Below, piece by piece: positions 21,998 through 32,942 of a stretch of 64,000 nt of DNA. Under the pieces are notes generated by a model. That model was not told where the DNA came from, searched no databases, and saw only the letters and a list, made by a program, of their open reading frames with translations. How positions within the stretch are numbered: the stretch's first letter is position 1; the number at the start of each line of letters is the position of its first letter. A program made the translations under genes and the position numbers. This DNA comes from Valencia hispanica (taxonomy: Eukaryota > Chordata > Actinopteri > Cyprinodontiformes > Valenciidae). Location of the stretch: the NCBI GenBank assembly GCA_963556495.2, contig OY747714.1, positions 49,452,041-49,516,040 on the forward strand, in the 5' to 3' direction.

Positions 21998-22898
21998 GAC
22001 ATCTTTATGGCAAGAAGTAGTCATGACTGAAGTTAGAAAAACTAAAACTAACCACAGTCTGCCTTCTTTTTCGATTTTAACGCATATTTACTTATATTTT
22101 CTCACTAGCGTATGTTTACTTCTGCCGTCCGTCATGGCGACGACATGTGATCAGGTGACGTACGTGCAAAGGGTCAATTGGATTGAGGTCTGGAGACAGG
22201 CTAGGCCACTCCAGGACCTTGAAATGCTTTTTACATAGCCACTCCTTCGTTGCCTAGGCGATGTGTTTGGGATCATTGTCATACTGGAAGATCCAGCCAC
22301 GTTTCATCTTCAGTGCTCTCACTGATGGAAGGAGGTTTTTGTCTAAAAACTCACGATACATGGCCCCATTAATCCTTTCCTTAATACCCATCAGTCATCC
22401 TGTCCCCTTTGCAGAAAAGCAGGCCCAAAGCATAATGCTTCCACCCCCACGCTTCACAGTGGGTATGGTGTCTATGGGATGCAACTCAGCATTCTTCCCC
22501 CTCCAAACACGATGAGTGGCATTTATACCAAAGAGTTTTATTTTGGTTTCATCTGACCACATGACATTCTCCCAATCCTCCTCTGGATCATCCAGATGGT
22601 CTCTGGTAAACTTTAGATGGGCCTGGACATGTGCTGGCTTAAGCAGGGGGACCTTTGGAGCGCTACAGGATTTTAATCCATGACAACATAGTGTGTTACT
22701 AATAGTAACCTTTGTTACTGTGGTCCCAGCTCTCTTCAGGTCACTGACCAGGAAACAGTATTACAGTCTCTCTGTGGCCCAGTTCAGAGACCTGTGTCCT
22801 CTCCTTGGTATATAGTCACTCTGATGCTGCAATGGAAGTACAGATTTCCACTTTGACCTCTAACCTCTCTGCTCTATTTGTTGTTTCCTCTCCTGAAG

Positions 22899-23231
22899 AT
22901 CAGAGAAACATCACAGTTGGACAGAACGTCATTCTGCCATGTAGAACAGCTGGGAACAACCCTGTCATAGTTGTAGAGTGGAGCAGACCTGATCTAGGGG
23001 ATGAATTTGTTCTTCTTTACAGAGATGATCAGATTGATCCATTTAACCAGGATCCATCATACAAGAACCGGGTGAATCTACTGGACAGAGAGATGAAGGA
23101 TGGAGACGTGTCTTTGGTTCTGAATAATGGGACGATCAATGATAGTGGAAGATATGAGTGTCGAGTTCAAATTGAAGGAACACTTGATACAAAACTGATC
23201 GGCATCATTTATTTAAATGTTCTTCCTCCAG
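22899..23231 (+). CDS. V-set immunoglobulin-domain exon of a small membrane receptor
   Basis: Bounded by a long pyrimidine tract ending CTGAAG and the donor GTGAGT, this exon is 333 bases, phase 1 to phase 1. It encodes a V-type Ig domain with NVILPC as the B-strand cysteine, VVEWSRPDLG as the C-strand tryptophan, and NDSGRYECRV as the F strand. N-glycosylation motifs include NIT, NGT and NDS. The style is that of butyrophilin/B7-like teleost proteins. A signal-peptide exon was not found upstream, where the Tc1 element now lies. It joins in frame to 23669-23832. Confidence 0.85.
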
Positions 23232-23668
23232 GTGAGTCTGTTTGTCTCTGGATCAGATTGTTGTTAATGTTAGAGAGAAACACCTGAAAATACTCAAAGA
23301 TCCTACAGATCCACAACATGAACTGTTCACACTTCTTCCCTCAGGTCAAAGGTAAAGCAGTATGAAATACAGAACTGCAAGATTTAGTTCTTTTATTCAC
23401 TCTGTTAGAATTTTGAAAAGTTGATTATCTTTGTACTTTTAAATGTGTATTGTAAACTTGACACTTTTATAAATAGAAAATTTTTAAAGAATTTATTCAT
23501 TCTTTTATGCTATTTTGTTGTTATTGTTAATTTGGCATTATGTGGACAGCAAAGGAAGAATTTCATTGGAACAGGAACTGTTCTTTCTGTTGGACATGAC
23601 AATAAACTTGATTTATTAGTTGACTGAATAAATCAGATCATTGCTCACACTTACGTATTTTTCTGCAG

Positions 23669-23832
23669 GGAACAAGGATGAAGCAGACCAGGATGGATCC
23701 ACAGGACTAATAGTTGGTCTGATCTTATTTGTGGTGCTGGTGCTGGTTGCTGCTGGTGTTTTATTTCTAATCTATAGAAAACAATCTGCTTGTTTTAGGA
23801 AGAAGAATCCAGATCTTCCAGTTGATCTGTAG
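23669..23832 (+). CDS. Transmembrane and tail exon of the V-set gene
   Basis: The acceptor TTTCTGCAG is followed by GNKDEADQDGS, a hydrophobic helix (LIVGLILFVVLVLVAAGVLF) and a short basic tail IYRKQSACFRKK ending PVDL and TAG. The phase (1) matches the V-set exon. There is no ITIM or other tyrosine signalling motif, so the protein probably acts as a ligand or an accessory molecule, or signals through a partner. Confidence 0.85.
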
Positions 23833-24094
23833 ATTTACTATAAAGGCCTCAGATCAGTGGACATGATTTGCAAGTGATTATTATTGCTATTGGTGGTTTT
23901 CTGATCTATCAAACAACAGCATGAAATAATCTCCTCCTGCTGACACAGCTAAAGCTGATAGAAATGACTGTTACCTGATCTGCTGTTTCTGATGGTTTCA
24001 AGGATCACAGGAGATCATCCTTCTGCTATCATCAATCATTACCTAATTATTACAAAATAACTTTACTTGTATATTGAATAATGGACTGAATAAC

Positions 24095-24100
24095 AATAAA
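24095..24100 (+). other. Poly(A) signal of the V-set gene
   Basis: AATAAA lies about 260 bases after the stop codon and is followed by a T-rich stretch. Confidence 0.5.
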
Positions 24101-24679
24101 AGTTACATTTTCTTCTTTTTTTTTGGCCTTGTCCAGACCTGGAACGACCATGGATCCTGGCTGATCAGGTAGACCAGACCAAAGAGCGTTTACAGCTGGT
24201 GGTGAAAACCATCCTAAGTGATCAGATCACAGTTATCTGCCTTACAATGACCAATGAACACAGAAGCCTTAAAACAGCTGACAGGTCACCCAGCTGTATA
24301 ATTTTAGACACCTTAATATGCATGAAAGGGATCAGGTATTCCACTCATAGAAAGTGCTGTTCTTTGCAGGGTGAAGTCAGTCATTCAGTCTCCTGACATC
24401 CACTGACATAAAATCCAGACAGATCAGAGAACGTCTTATTTTTACTGAGGGGATTCTAGTCTACCAAAGTTTCATCTGTAAAAATGCTTTATTTAGATGA
24501 TTCCAGGTAACTTTCTAGAGCTTTATATAAAACTGTCCCAGGTCAGGTCTGATGGTGGTCTGAGGAAATCCTCCTCAGTGTGCCTTGGATGTCTGTTTGT
24601 AGCTCTGAAGACATTATGGGATGCAATCAGATCCTGGTGTAAACAATGCCTCATTTAAAGTGATGCAGAGAAATATGGC

Positions 24680-24940
24680 CCATAGATGGTAGGAGTTTGT
24701 CCTGTAACCAGAGGGTTGCAGGTTCAATCCTCCGTCTCGGTTGTTGTGCCTTGCCTACTGGTGGTGGTCAGAGGGTCCAGTGGCGCCAGTGGTTAGCAGC
24801 ATCACTTCTGTCAGTGGGCCCCAGGGCTGCTGTGGCTACAATGTAGATCACCACCACCAGTGTGTGAATAACTGAAGGTCATGTAAAGAGCTTTGTGGTC
24901 CTCTGGACTAGATAAAGCGCTATACAAGTACCAAATATGA
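24680..24940 (+). mobile_element. tRNA-headed SINE with LINE-type 3' end
   Basis: The head has tRNA-like boxes (GATGGTAGGAGTTTGTCC and GGTTGCAGGTTCAATCC). The 3' part ends in AAAGCGCTATACAAGTACC, the tail shared by many fish SINEs and the LINEs that mobilise them. Confidence 0.75.
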
Positions 24941-27140
24941 AGTAGAATAAGATCCACTTTTAATGAAGTACTTTGTTTCATTTAGATTTTTTCCCCTTGA
25001 GATCCATATATTTTCCTCTGTTTGTTGTGACCTCGTGTTTCACCACTTTGTATTTAGAAAGTTTGCTGTTCTGCATCAGGTTGTGTCTTTATATTCTAGC
25101 CTTTTATTTAGTTATGTTCTAGAGTTATGTGATGGATTCAAGTCATGTGATCCACTTGGACCGAGACAAATATTTAAATGACTTTAGATCAAACTTGATA
25201 AAACTGCAAATGATTTGGAACTCAGCTCGGACTTTTTCATGGGTGTCTTTACTTTGACTCCAGCTGTTTGATCGTGTAAATTACATTGAAAGTGTACAGT
25301 TCGCCCTGCTGTACACTCCTGACCATTTACCAGTATTTCCTCTTCCTGTTGGTGCAACATTTACACTCAGTCCTCTGTGTTGGTTCCCTCTAGCCACTTC
25401 CTGTGTGATTAAAAATGTCATTTGAAAAACATTATTTATCATTAGAGAAATTCTACAATAAGTTTTACAGTATTATGTAAGTTCACTCACCACAGAAACC
25501 TGACTTTTTCCTTAGTGAGTGGCAAAACAATATTCTAGGAGCTACTGTTGATTTAAACTCCAACATAATCCTAATCAGCTGTTTGTTCAAGTTCATTTTC
25601 ATGCGGTTGTATTAATAGTTACTTTCCTTCATGTAATATTTGTACTCATAAATATTGCAGCAGAAGCAAGTTTTTAACTGCTGCTGTTGGAAACTTGGAG
25701 ATATTTTTATTTATTTTTTTATAGATCAGTTTTCTCATTATTTTAATCGTTTGACAGTTTCATTTGTTTGGGTTAATGTTTCCTTTAAAAGGCAACTTCT
25801 GCTCTAAATGTCAGATGATTCTGAAGTTCAATTCCTCTTGCTGGTGGTTTTGGTGATCAAATCAAATTAGAAATAATCTAGAAATGATTAATTATTACTC
25901 TTAAATTACACGTATGATCAAATGACTGAAACATAAAATGTAAAGATTAGGACTAAATTTGAGAATTGGGGGCAAAGACTTGTGAATTAAAAGCAATGAC
26001 TTTGGTGAACAGTGTTAGATTTTATCAGTATGTTTTACTGTGGATTACTTATGAAGAAGTAATAACTGCAAGTGAGCTTGTTTACATATTCATGTCTTAC
26101 ATCCAGTTGTCATAGTTCTGTGTAATGACCTGTATGTCCATAAAACTCCTGGGTGTTTGAGGTGAAGGTAGAAACTGATGTAGGATCAGCCCAAAGAACA
26201 AAAACCTCATTCAGTATTTTATTTCACAGACAAACCGCTTTATACTGCATCATCGTATTATTTTTGTGGTCATTTTATTCATTGTTTCATAGAGTTGTAT
26301 CTTGAATGTTTCTAAAAATTAACTTCAATGTTCCAGTTTGTTTTTGTGTTTTATATTTTCCTCCATGAATAAACGTCAAGCTCTGTCTACATAAAAACCA
26401 ATGTGTGAATTATTGTAAGAATATAATTACATCCTAGATTCATTATAAGGATCAGTTAATTAAAACTGGATAATTGGTCAATAGATGTAACAAAAGTAAA
26501 TAAAAAGAGAACTCACTTCAACTTATAAGACATTAAGTGTAGAAGGGTTATAATAATGATGGAGAACAGTATTGGAAACAAAAGTAATTTTCACCAGGGC
26601 CCACAATTATTCAGCTGGACAAAGACTCATCAAACAGCTACCTGTGGTGGCTTAAAGTGGTAAACAACGATAGTAGTTATTAGTAATATAAATAAAGCCT
26701 AATATAATTCCATGTTCTGTATCCTGCCAACTGTTGGCTGTCCTGATAAAACGAGGAAATTCCTTAAAATAAAAAACACAATCCTACCTCTGAAGTTGCT
26801 GAAACTGTTTTTGCAGTTTTAAAAGACATCTTACCTTCTGCATGTAACTATTTTAAAAAACCGTAGCAGTAAAATAAAGATAGCCTTTAACACTGGCTGC
26901 AATAAGAAAATATATGTATAGAATGAAAGTTGCTTTAAATTTTTACCAGACTAGAACCAAAACCTTTAACTGTCTCACATTTCATGCATTTTAAAATAAA
27001 AAAGTCAAAACTAAAATAGATAAAAAATAATTTCATGTTTTACTGTGGGCTTCCTGTAGGCATATAGAGTAGGCTGGAATTATAAACACTTGATAATTTG
27101 GTAAATTATTACCTTTAATAGAAACATTATGGAGTGTAAA
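24941..27140. other. No supported gene
   Basis: AT-rich sequence with no convincing exon, transposase or retroelement protein in any frame. Confidence 0.5.
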
Positions 27141-27164
27141 TTGAGATAATGGATTCTTCTAAGA

Positions 27165-27290
27165 AACTGGGCGTTCACTTAAACAATAAACTGGACTTTA
27201 ACCACAACACTGATGTTCTTTACACCAAGGTTGAGAGTATAGACTTTAACTGCAGAGAAGAGACTGATGTCTGTTGGACTGCAGGGGGCG
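27165..27290 (+). mobile_element. Short Rex1-like LINE fragment
   Basis: The plus frame reads LGVHLNNKLDFNHNT, matching the LGVHLNNRLDW segment of the Rex1-like LINEs elsewhere in this window. It is only about 120 bases. Confidence 0.5.
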
Positions 27291-27442
27291 CTCTTGAAGA
27301 TGTTTTTTGTCTCTATTTCTCTCTTTGTTTTGTGTGTGCTTCTTGCTTTATTGCTGTTTTTACTTTAGATGCTTTGTCTGTGTTTTATTGCTATTTTGAT
27401 TTTATTCCCTAATCATGTAAAGTACCTTGAATTACCTTGTTG

Positions 27443-27730
27443 AAGGCAAGGTAATTTTATTTGTATAGCACACTTTCAACATCAAGGCATTACAAAGCAT
27501 ATAATGTAAAAACAGCAATAAAGCAAGAATCATACACAAAACATGATACATCAAAGCATTAATCAAAGGCAGCTCTAAACAGATGCGTTTTTAGTTGTGA
27601 TTTAAAAGAACTCAGTGTTTCAGCAGCTTTGCAGTTTTCTGGAAGTTTGTTCCAGATTAGAGGAGCATAGAAACTGAAAGCTGCTTCTCCGTGTTGAAAG
27701 TGTGCTATACAAATAAAATGTCCTTGCCTT
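27443..27730. mobile_element. Foldback made of L2-like LINE 3' ends
   Basis: A 39-base arm at 27443-27481 is the reverse complement of 27692-27730 with two mismatches. Between them the minus strand encodes the C-terminus of an L2-like LINE protein (FSFYAPLIWNKLPENC, FKSQLKTHLFRAAF). The right arm is the same 3' end in the opposite direction. Confidence 0.75.
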
Positions 27731-28279
27731 GGCTTGCCTTTAGAATGATCCAAAGATCTAAAAGCTTTTATTATTACGTACCTGTAAGTTCATTATATTA
27801 ATGCAATATATTCATTATCAATAAAGTACAACGATTAACTCCACCCTGGTTGTTTGTGTGCACCTTTTTTCAAAAACTCTAAAAAGACCTAGTTATTCAG
27901 TACTCACTACATTGTCTCATCTTTATTACCTAAAATAAATGATTCAGGTATGAAAGTCTTATCATCAGCACAGAGAACATGTGTTGTTTTGTGGAAAATG
28001 TTGTCACACCTGTTGTTTTGTCATTATTTTATGTTATTTTTGAGACTGTAGCTTCATAGGTGTATGTTAATCCCAACACGGTGAGCACATACATGACCAA
28101 TATCTTCCATGTGTCATACACTTGGGGACAAGCCACTGAAAAGGCGCTCAAGCTTTGAGCCCCACAGAGAGCAGACTTCATGTTACCAGCAGCCTGGATT
28201 CCAGTCAGTTCACTTTGAATATCTGTCTGATCAGATCTCCTTCCTCACGTTGGCAGAGAATTCTCCACCTGGGCTGGAA

Positions 28280-28346
28280 ATTTTATTGCAATCTTTCGAT
28301 CTTGTGACCTTCTACAGGTCGCAAGATCGAAAGATTGCAATAAAAT
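28280..28346. repeat. 30-base-arm hairpin
   Basis: 28280-28309 and 28317-28346 are reverse complements with a single mismatch and a 7-base loop (TTCTACA). The transcript or single strand would fold into a long stem. Confidence 0.9.
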
Positions 28347-28599
28347 TGATCATGCACAGTGTTATACATTTTTATACATTTATATTTCCTAGTTCAGCAG
28401 CACCTCATATTAAGACTTTCTTGATGGATGATCGGTGGCCTTTTTCATTTTTGACTGACTTCCCATTATAAAATCCACACTTGATCCCTCCAGTGCTTTG
28501 CTCTTATTGAGCCAGCGTAGGTCGTTGTGCAGTAAAAGGTCATGAGGGCTTCAGATTTTATATTTTGTGTTATTTGTTTTGTCCAGAAGCTCTTTTAGA

Positions 28600-28945
28600 T
28601 CGCCACTTAATTTTGGACACAGGATGCTTTGGTGAATGAGACAATGAAGCGTGTTATCGTTAGGAGCAAAAGACTATTCTGCAGAAATCACTGGTCCCCT
28701 GTTTCAACCAATCATGTGAGGAGCGCCATCTCTGACAACCAGCTTGACTTTCTGAAATGACAGTTTATGTTTCTGAATATCAAAGCCAGCAGCTCCTCTT
28801 TGAAACATTTGCCATCAAAATATCTGATAAAAACATTTGGGAAATGTCAGTATTGTCAGTGGACTCATCAATACCCAGTGATATGTACAGTATCTGACTT
28901 CTTTGATCTCATCAATGACAAGTTGCAGGTAACAGGCTCACAATT
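28600..28945 (-). pseudogene. hAT (ZBED5/GTF2IRD2-like) transposase remnant
   Basis: The minus strand reads, in shifting frames, IDESTDNTDISQMF, VRDGAPHMIG and HCLIHQSILC. These are the DEST, DGAP and HC-IHQ blocks of the hAT transposase group that also gave rise to ZBED5-like host genes. Several stops are present. Confidence 0.6.
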
Positions 28946-29069
28946 ATCGAACCTAAAACTTTGCTGTCGCCCCCTAGTGGCTTGCTGTAGTTCAGGAAAT
29001 ATGAGTCTTTAAACAGACAAATGCTAAAAAAAGAGGCTGGTTCAGTGACCATGGTGATAGTGTGCTTGG

Positions 29070-29330
29070 TTGGTCAGTAAATAGTTCTGTCCAGAACCCC
29101 ATAGGGAATCTATGGAGCATTGTTGAGAGGAAGATGAGCGACAGAACCAACAATGCAGATGAAGGTCTCTGTCAAAGCAACCTGGGCTTCCAGAACCTCA
29201 GGAGAACGTACTTTACAAAAACCTGACATTTCTGTTTAAAACATCCTTTGGTCATTGATCTAATGCAATATTGTAATTTTCTGAGACATGACATTTTGAA
29301 ATTTCATTCTTTCTAAGTTATGACCATTAA
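29070..29330 (+). pseudogene. Tc1-like transposase C-terminal remnant
   Basis: The plus frame reads QNPIGNLWSIVERKMSDR, a decayed NPIENLW block, followed by a transposon-like 3' flank. Confidence 0.55.
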
Positions 29331-29429
29331 AATGATATGAAATAAAGGGTTGACATAAAGTTGTGTTTAAAATAAAAGCAGTGTTTTCTAAAACATGAGG
29401 AAAGCACAAAATCCCTCTAAAATATTTTA

Positions 29430-29935
29430 TTTCCATTCATTGGGAACAGTTCATATTGTACTTCACATCAAAATATGAAGAAAAATTTATTAATATTGTA
29501 ATTTCTGAACGGAAAATTAAGAAAAACATGATATAGGTTAAAACATAAGTGTTTGCATTTTTCAATACAAACTTAAATATTTACTCAATAAACTGGAAAA
29601 ACATTCATATTTAGCATTCATGTGAATCACCAAATTAATATGTAGTTTTATAACCATTGTTTCTGAGATCCGCTTCACATCTGTGCTGCATGGAGTCGAC
29701 AAACTCATGGCATCTGGATACAGATATTCCAGCCCAGGACTATTTGACAACCTTCCACAGTTCCTCTGCATTCCTTGCTTTTGCTTCAGAAACAGCATTC
29801 TTGATGTCACCCCACAAGTTTTCTATGGGGTTAAGGTCTGGCGATTGTGCTGGCCACTCCATGATGTTAATCTTGTTGGTCTGGAACCAAGATGCTCCTC
29901 GCTTACTGGAGTGTTTGAGGACGCCTCACCATGAG
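29430..29935 (-). pseudogene. Tc1-like transposase C-terminal remnant, opposite strand
   Basis: The minus strand reads NIMEWPAQSPDLNPIENLWG and then AEELWKVVK before a stop. It lies tail-to-tail with the previous remnant and cuts off the L2 LINE at 29936. Confidence 0.75.
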
Positions 29936-32600
29936 TGTGTGTCCTGACTTTAAGGATGACAAGGAGACGGCTGCCAGAGGAGCGCAGAGACCACGAAGAC
30001 TCATATGGTAAAAGCAGTTCAGAGAGATAAAAAGGCTCACAACCATTAAGACACTTAAAAACCATTAAAATAACCTTAAAACAGGTGTAATGTGATCCCG
30101 CCTCCAGGTCTTTGTCAGGGTACGTGCTGATGAGTTCTGTAGAAGTTGTAAACCTGATATGCTCTTTTTGAAGAGACCAGAAAGCAGGGCATTACAGTAA
30201 TCAATTCTACTGGTGATAAAAGCATCAGTGTCTCCGTATTGGCCTGAGAGAGAATGGGGCGGACTCTGGCGATGTTCTTAAGGTGATAAAAACCTATTTT
30301 AGTAATATTTTTAATGTGAGGAATAAAAGTCAGCTCAGAGTCAAAAATCACGCCCAGGTTCTTCACTTGTAAAGAAGGATTAAAAGACAGTGATCGTAGT
30401 CTTGGTAAAAGTTTCTCTCTCTGAGCCTCAGGACTGATGACTAAAACTTCAGTTCTGTCCTGGTTGGGCTGGAGAAAGTTTTCTGCCATCCAGGATTTGA
30501 TTTCTAAAATGCAGTTAAAAAGTGCATCCATTGGCCGTGTGTCATCGGGAGACATGGAGATATACAACTGCGTATCATCAGCAAAACTATGAAAGTTAAT
30601 GCCATGTCTTCTGATGACGCTGCCAAGAGGGAGCATTTTAAGGTTAAAAAGAACTGGGCCTAAAATTGAACCCTGGGGCACACCACATGTAATCCTGTGG
30701 ACCTTAGAGGAGCAGGTATCTAGACTTACCATAAAAGTCCTGTCTGTGAGATAGGATGTAAACCATTTGTGAACATCACCAGAGAGGCCAATCTGTTCTA
30801 AACGGGTTAAAAGAATAGTGTGGTCTACTGTATCAAAGGCAGCGCTTAGATCCAGTAGAACCAACACTGTCACCTTCTGAGCGTCATAATTTATTCTAAA
30901 ATCATTTAAAATCTTCAAGAGGGCCGTCTCTGTGCTGTGGTTCACCCTAAAACCAGACTGAAATTTCTCCAGGACATTGTGTTCATTAATAAAATCAATA
31001 AGTTGAATTAAAAGAAGCTTTTTAAAATTTTGCTTAAAAATGGTAAGTTAGATACTGGTCTAAAATTGTTAAAGTCATTAAAATCTAAATTGCTCTTCTT
31101 CAACAGGGGCTTCACCACCGCCCCTTTAAAGGCGGCAGGAAAGACCCCTGTCTGAAGGGAGCAATTCATCATGGTTAAAATCTCATCTAAAAGATTCATA
31201 AAATTGTTTAAAAAAGGAAGTGGGAATCGGGTCCAAAACACATGTGGTGGGTCTCATTGAGAAGATAACTTTTTAAGAGTCCTAGCTTCTACCAGGACAA
31301 AACTATCCAGCATTTCCTCTGGTAGAGACACACACTCAGATTTGTCTAAATCCATGTTAGTTTGAGAAGATAAAATGTTTCATCTGATGGTGTCTACCTT
31401 CCCCCTGAAGTGGTCTGAGAACTCATCAAAAAGAAAGTTTGAGGGGGTTTTAGGAAATGCATTAGTAGCACTCTTAAAAATGTTGTCAATGGTTGAAAAA
31501 AGGGTTTTGGAATTAATTTTATGTTCTGAGATGATTTTGGAAAATTATGTGTTTGTTGAATATCTTACTGCGTTATTGTATAATTTGAGAATATCTGTGT
31601 ATATTTGATGGTTTATAGTGGTTTTACTTTTCCTCCATTTTCTCTCTGTCTCCCTACAATTTCTCTTTATTTTTATAAGATTTTCATTTCTTCACGGCGG
31701 TGCAGCTTTAGAGTGTAAACTTTGAACTTTAAGTGGAGCAAGCAGGTCAAGAGCGGACTGAAGCCTACTGTTAAAACCACTGACAATAAAATCACAGGGG
31801 GGAGGTTAAACAATAGGAGGATTCTTTAAAAAAATTTCCAGAAATCCTGCAGCCACTTCAGGGGTTAGATGGCGCTTCCTGACAGTTCTCACAGAGGTCT
31901 CCTGTTGAATAAAACTGGTGATATAAAAAAACACACAGGAATGGTCAGAGACAGCCAAGTCAACAACAGAGGACACACTGGTGGACAGGCCATGCGTGAT
32001 GACCAAGTCCAGGGTGTGTCCTTTGTTGGGAGTCGGCTGCATGACATGCTGACTAAAATCCATATAAATCAGATTATTTAAAAAATCTGTTGATAAAGGA
32101 TCTAAAAGGTTATCCATGTGTAGATTATCACCAGCTAAAATGATCCTTTCAAGAGGTTGAAGTGATAAAAACTCAGAAAATTCTTAAATAAAAAAGTGCA
32201 CTTATTTTAGGAGGCTTATAAATTGTGACACATAAAATCTGAGGAGTGCTAACAACAGTTGCATTATATTCAAAAGTAAAATAGTTATCTTATAAAACAG
32301 GTTTGGCAGAAAATGTTGATGAACTTATAAAAGCAGTTCCGCCTCCCCTTTTGCTACTCCTCGTAGAATAAGTGAAGTTAAAATTTGGTGGGGAGGCCTC
32401 TGTAAGAACAACAGAGGCATCTGCACTCAGCCAAGTTTCTGTTAAAACAAAGAAGAATGTGGTCTAAAATCTGATCATTTATTATAAAAGTTTGGTTCAG
32501 CAGAGAGCAAACATTAAAACGTGCCATATTAATGGTAATTGGAGATGGAGTGAATGTATGATTTACTGGAAATGGGGCTTTTGGTAACTTTTTGAGATTA
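29936..32600 (-). mobile_element. L2-like LINE, about 2.7 kb, broken
   Basis: Read right to left: endonuclease (AGDNLHMDNL, KGHTLDLVITHGLS, LAVSDHSCVFF), then the start of RT (AFKGAVVKPLLKK, FRPVSNLPFLSKI). A longer open frame at 30945-30115 follows with MNHSTETALLKILNDF, LVLLDLSAAFDTVDH, CGVPQGSILGPVLF and the catalytic FADD. The 3' part is truncated by the Tc1 remnant. Frameshifts are few, so it is a moderately young copy. The right end is approximate. Confidence 0.88.
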
Positions 32601-32639
32601 TTGGGGTTGCATTTGTTCAGTTTATGATTTTTCTGTCTG

Positions 32640-32942
32640 CTCTATGCTGATGAGAAGAGGTATGAATGATGTGGAACAAGGTCCAAGTCCAGTATGTGAG
32701 TTACTGTTAAAATCAGGGGTGAGTTCGTAGGAGCAGGGACCATTTGCACATCAGGATGTGGCAGAGGGAAAAGAGAGGGCAGGGGCAGTTGGGGCCAGCG
32801 TGGTAGACGGGGGGAGGGGCGTGGGCATGTTAGTGGGGGAGGGATGGGAATGTGGTTTATGTGGGGTTGCTTTAATCTGTAAAGCACTTTGTGATGCAAT
32901 TCTTGTATGGAAAGCGCTTCATAAATAACGTTTGATTTGATT
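32640..32942 (+). mobile_element. Short element with LINE-type 3' end
   Basis: It ends in GTAAAGCACTTTGTGATGCA, then AAAGCGCTTCATAAATAACG and TTTGATTTGATTT. The same family, inverted and with target duplications, is at 51747-52068. Confidence 0.65.

Larger units (their letters stand above)
21135..22177. mobile_element. THAP-type DNA transposon, internally deleted, nested in Tc1
   Basis: Terminal inverted repeats are TTGACCCTTTGCATGT at the left and its near mirror ACGTGCAAAGGGTCAA at the right. Inside are the first exon of a THAP-domain protein (plus strand) and, facing it, the first exon of a second protein (minus strand). Both end at a GTAAGA donor. This layout recalls the ISL2EU/IS4EU group, which, as I recall, encodes a THAP transposase and a YqaJ-type nuclease. 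The catalytic exons of both are missing. Confidence 0.7.
20880..22790 (-). mobile_element. Tc1-like transposon, split by a THAP element
   Basis: On the minus strand the right part gives [20 protein letters not shown] and [14 protein letters not shown]; the left part continues as ENLWG after the 1.04 kb insertion. The D-x-x-x-D-P-K and SPDLNPIENLW blocks are diagnostic of Tc1 transposase. Stops and the insertion make it inactive. The outer ends are approximate. Confidence 0.85.
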
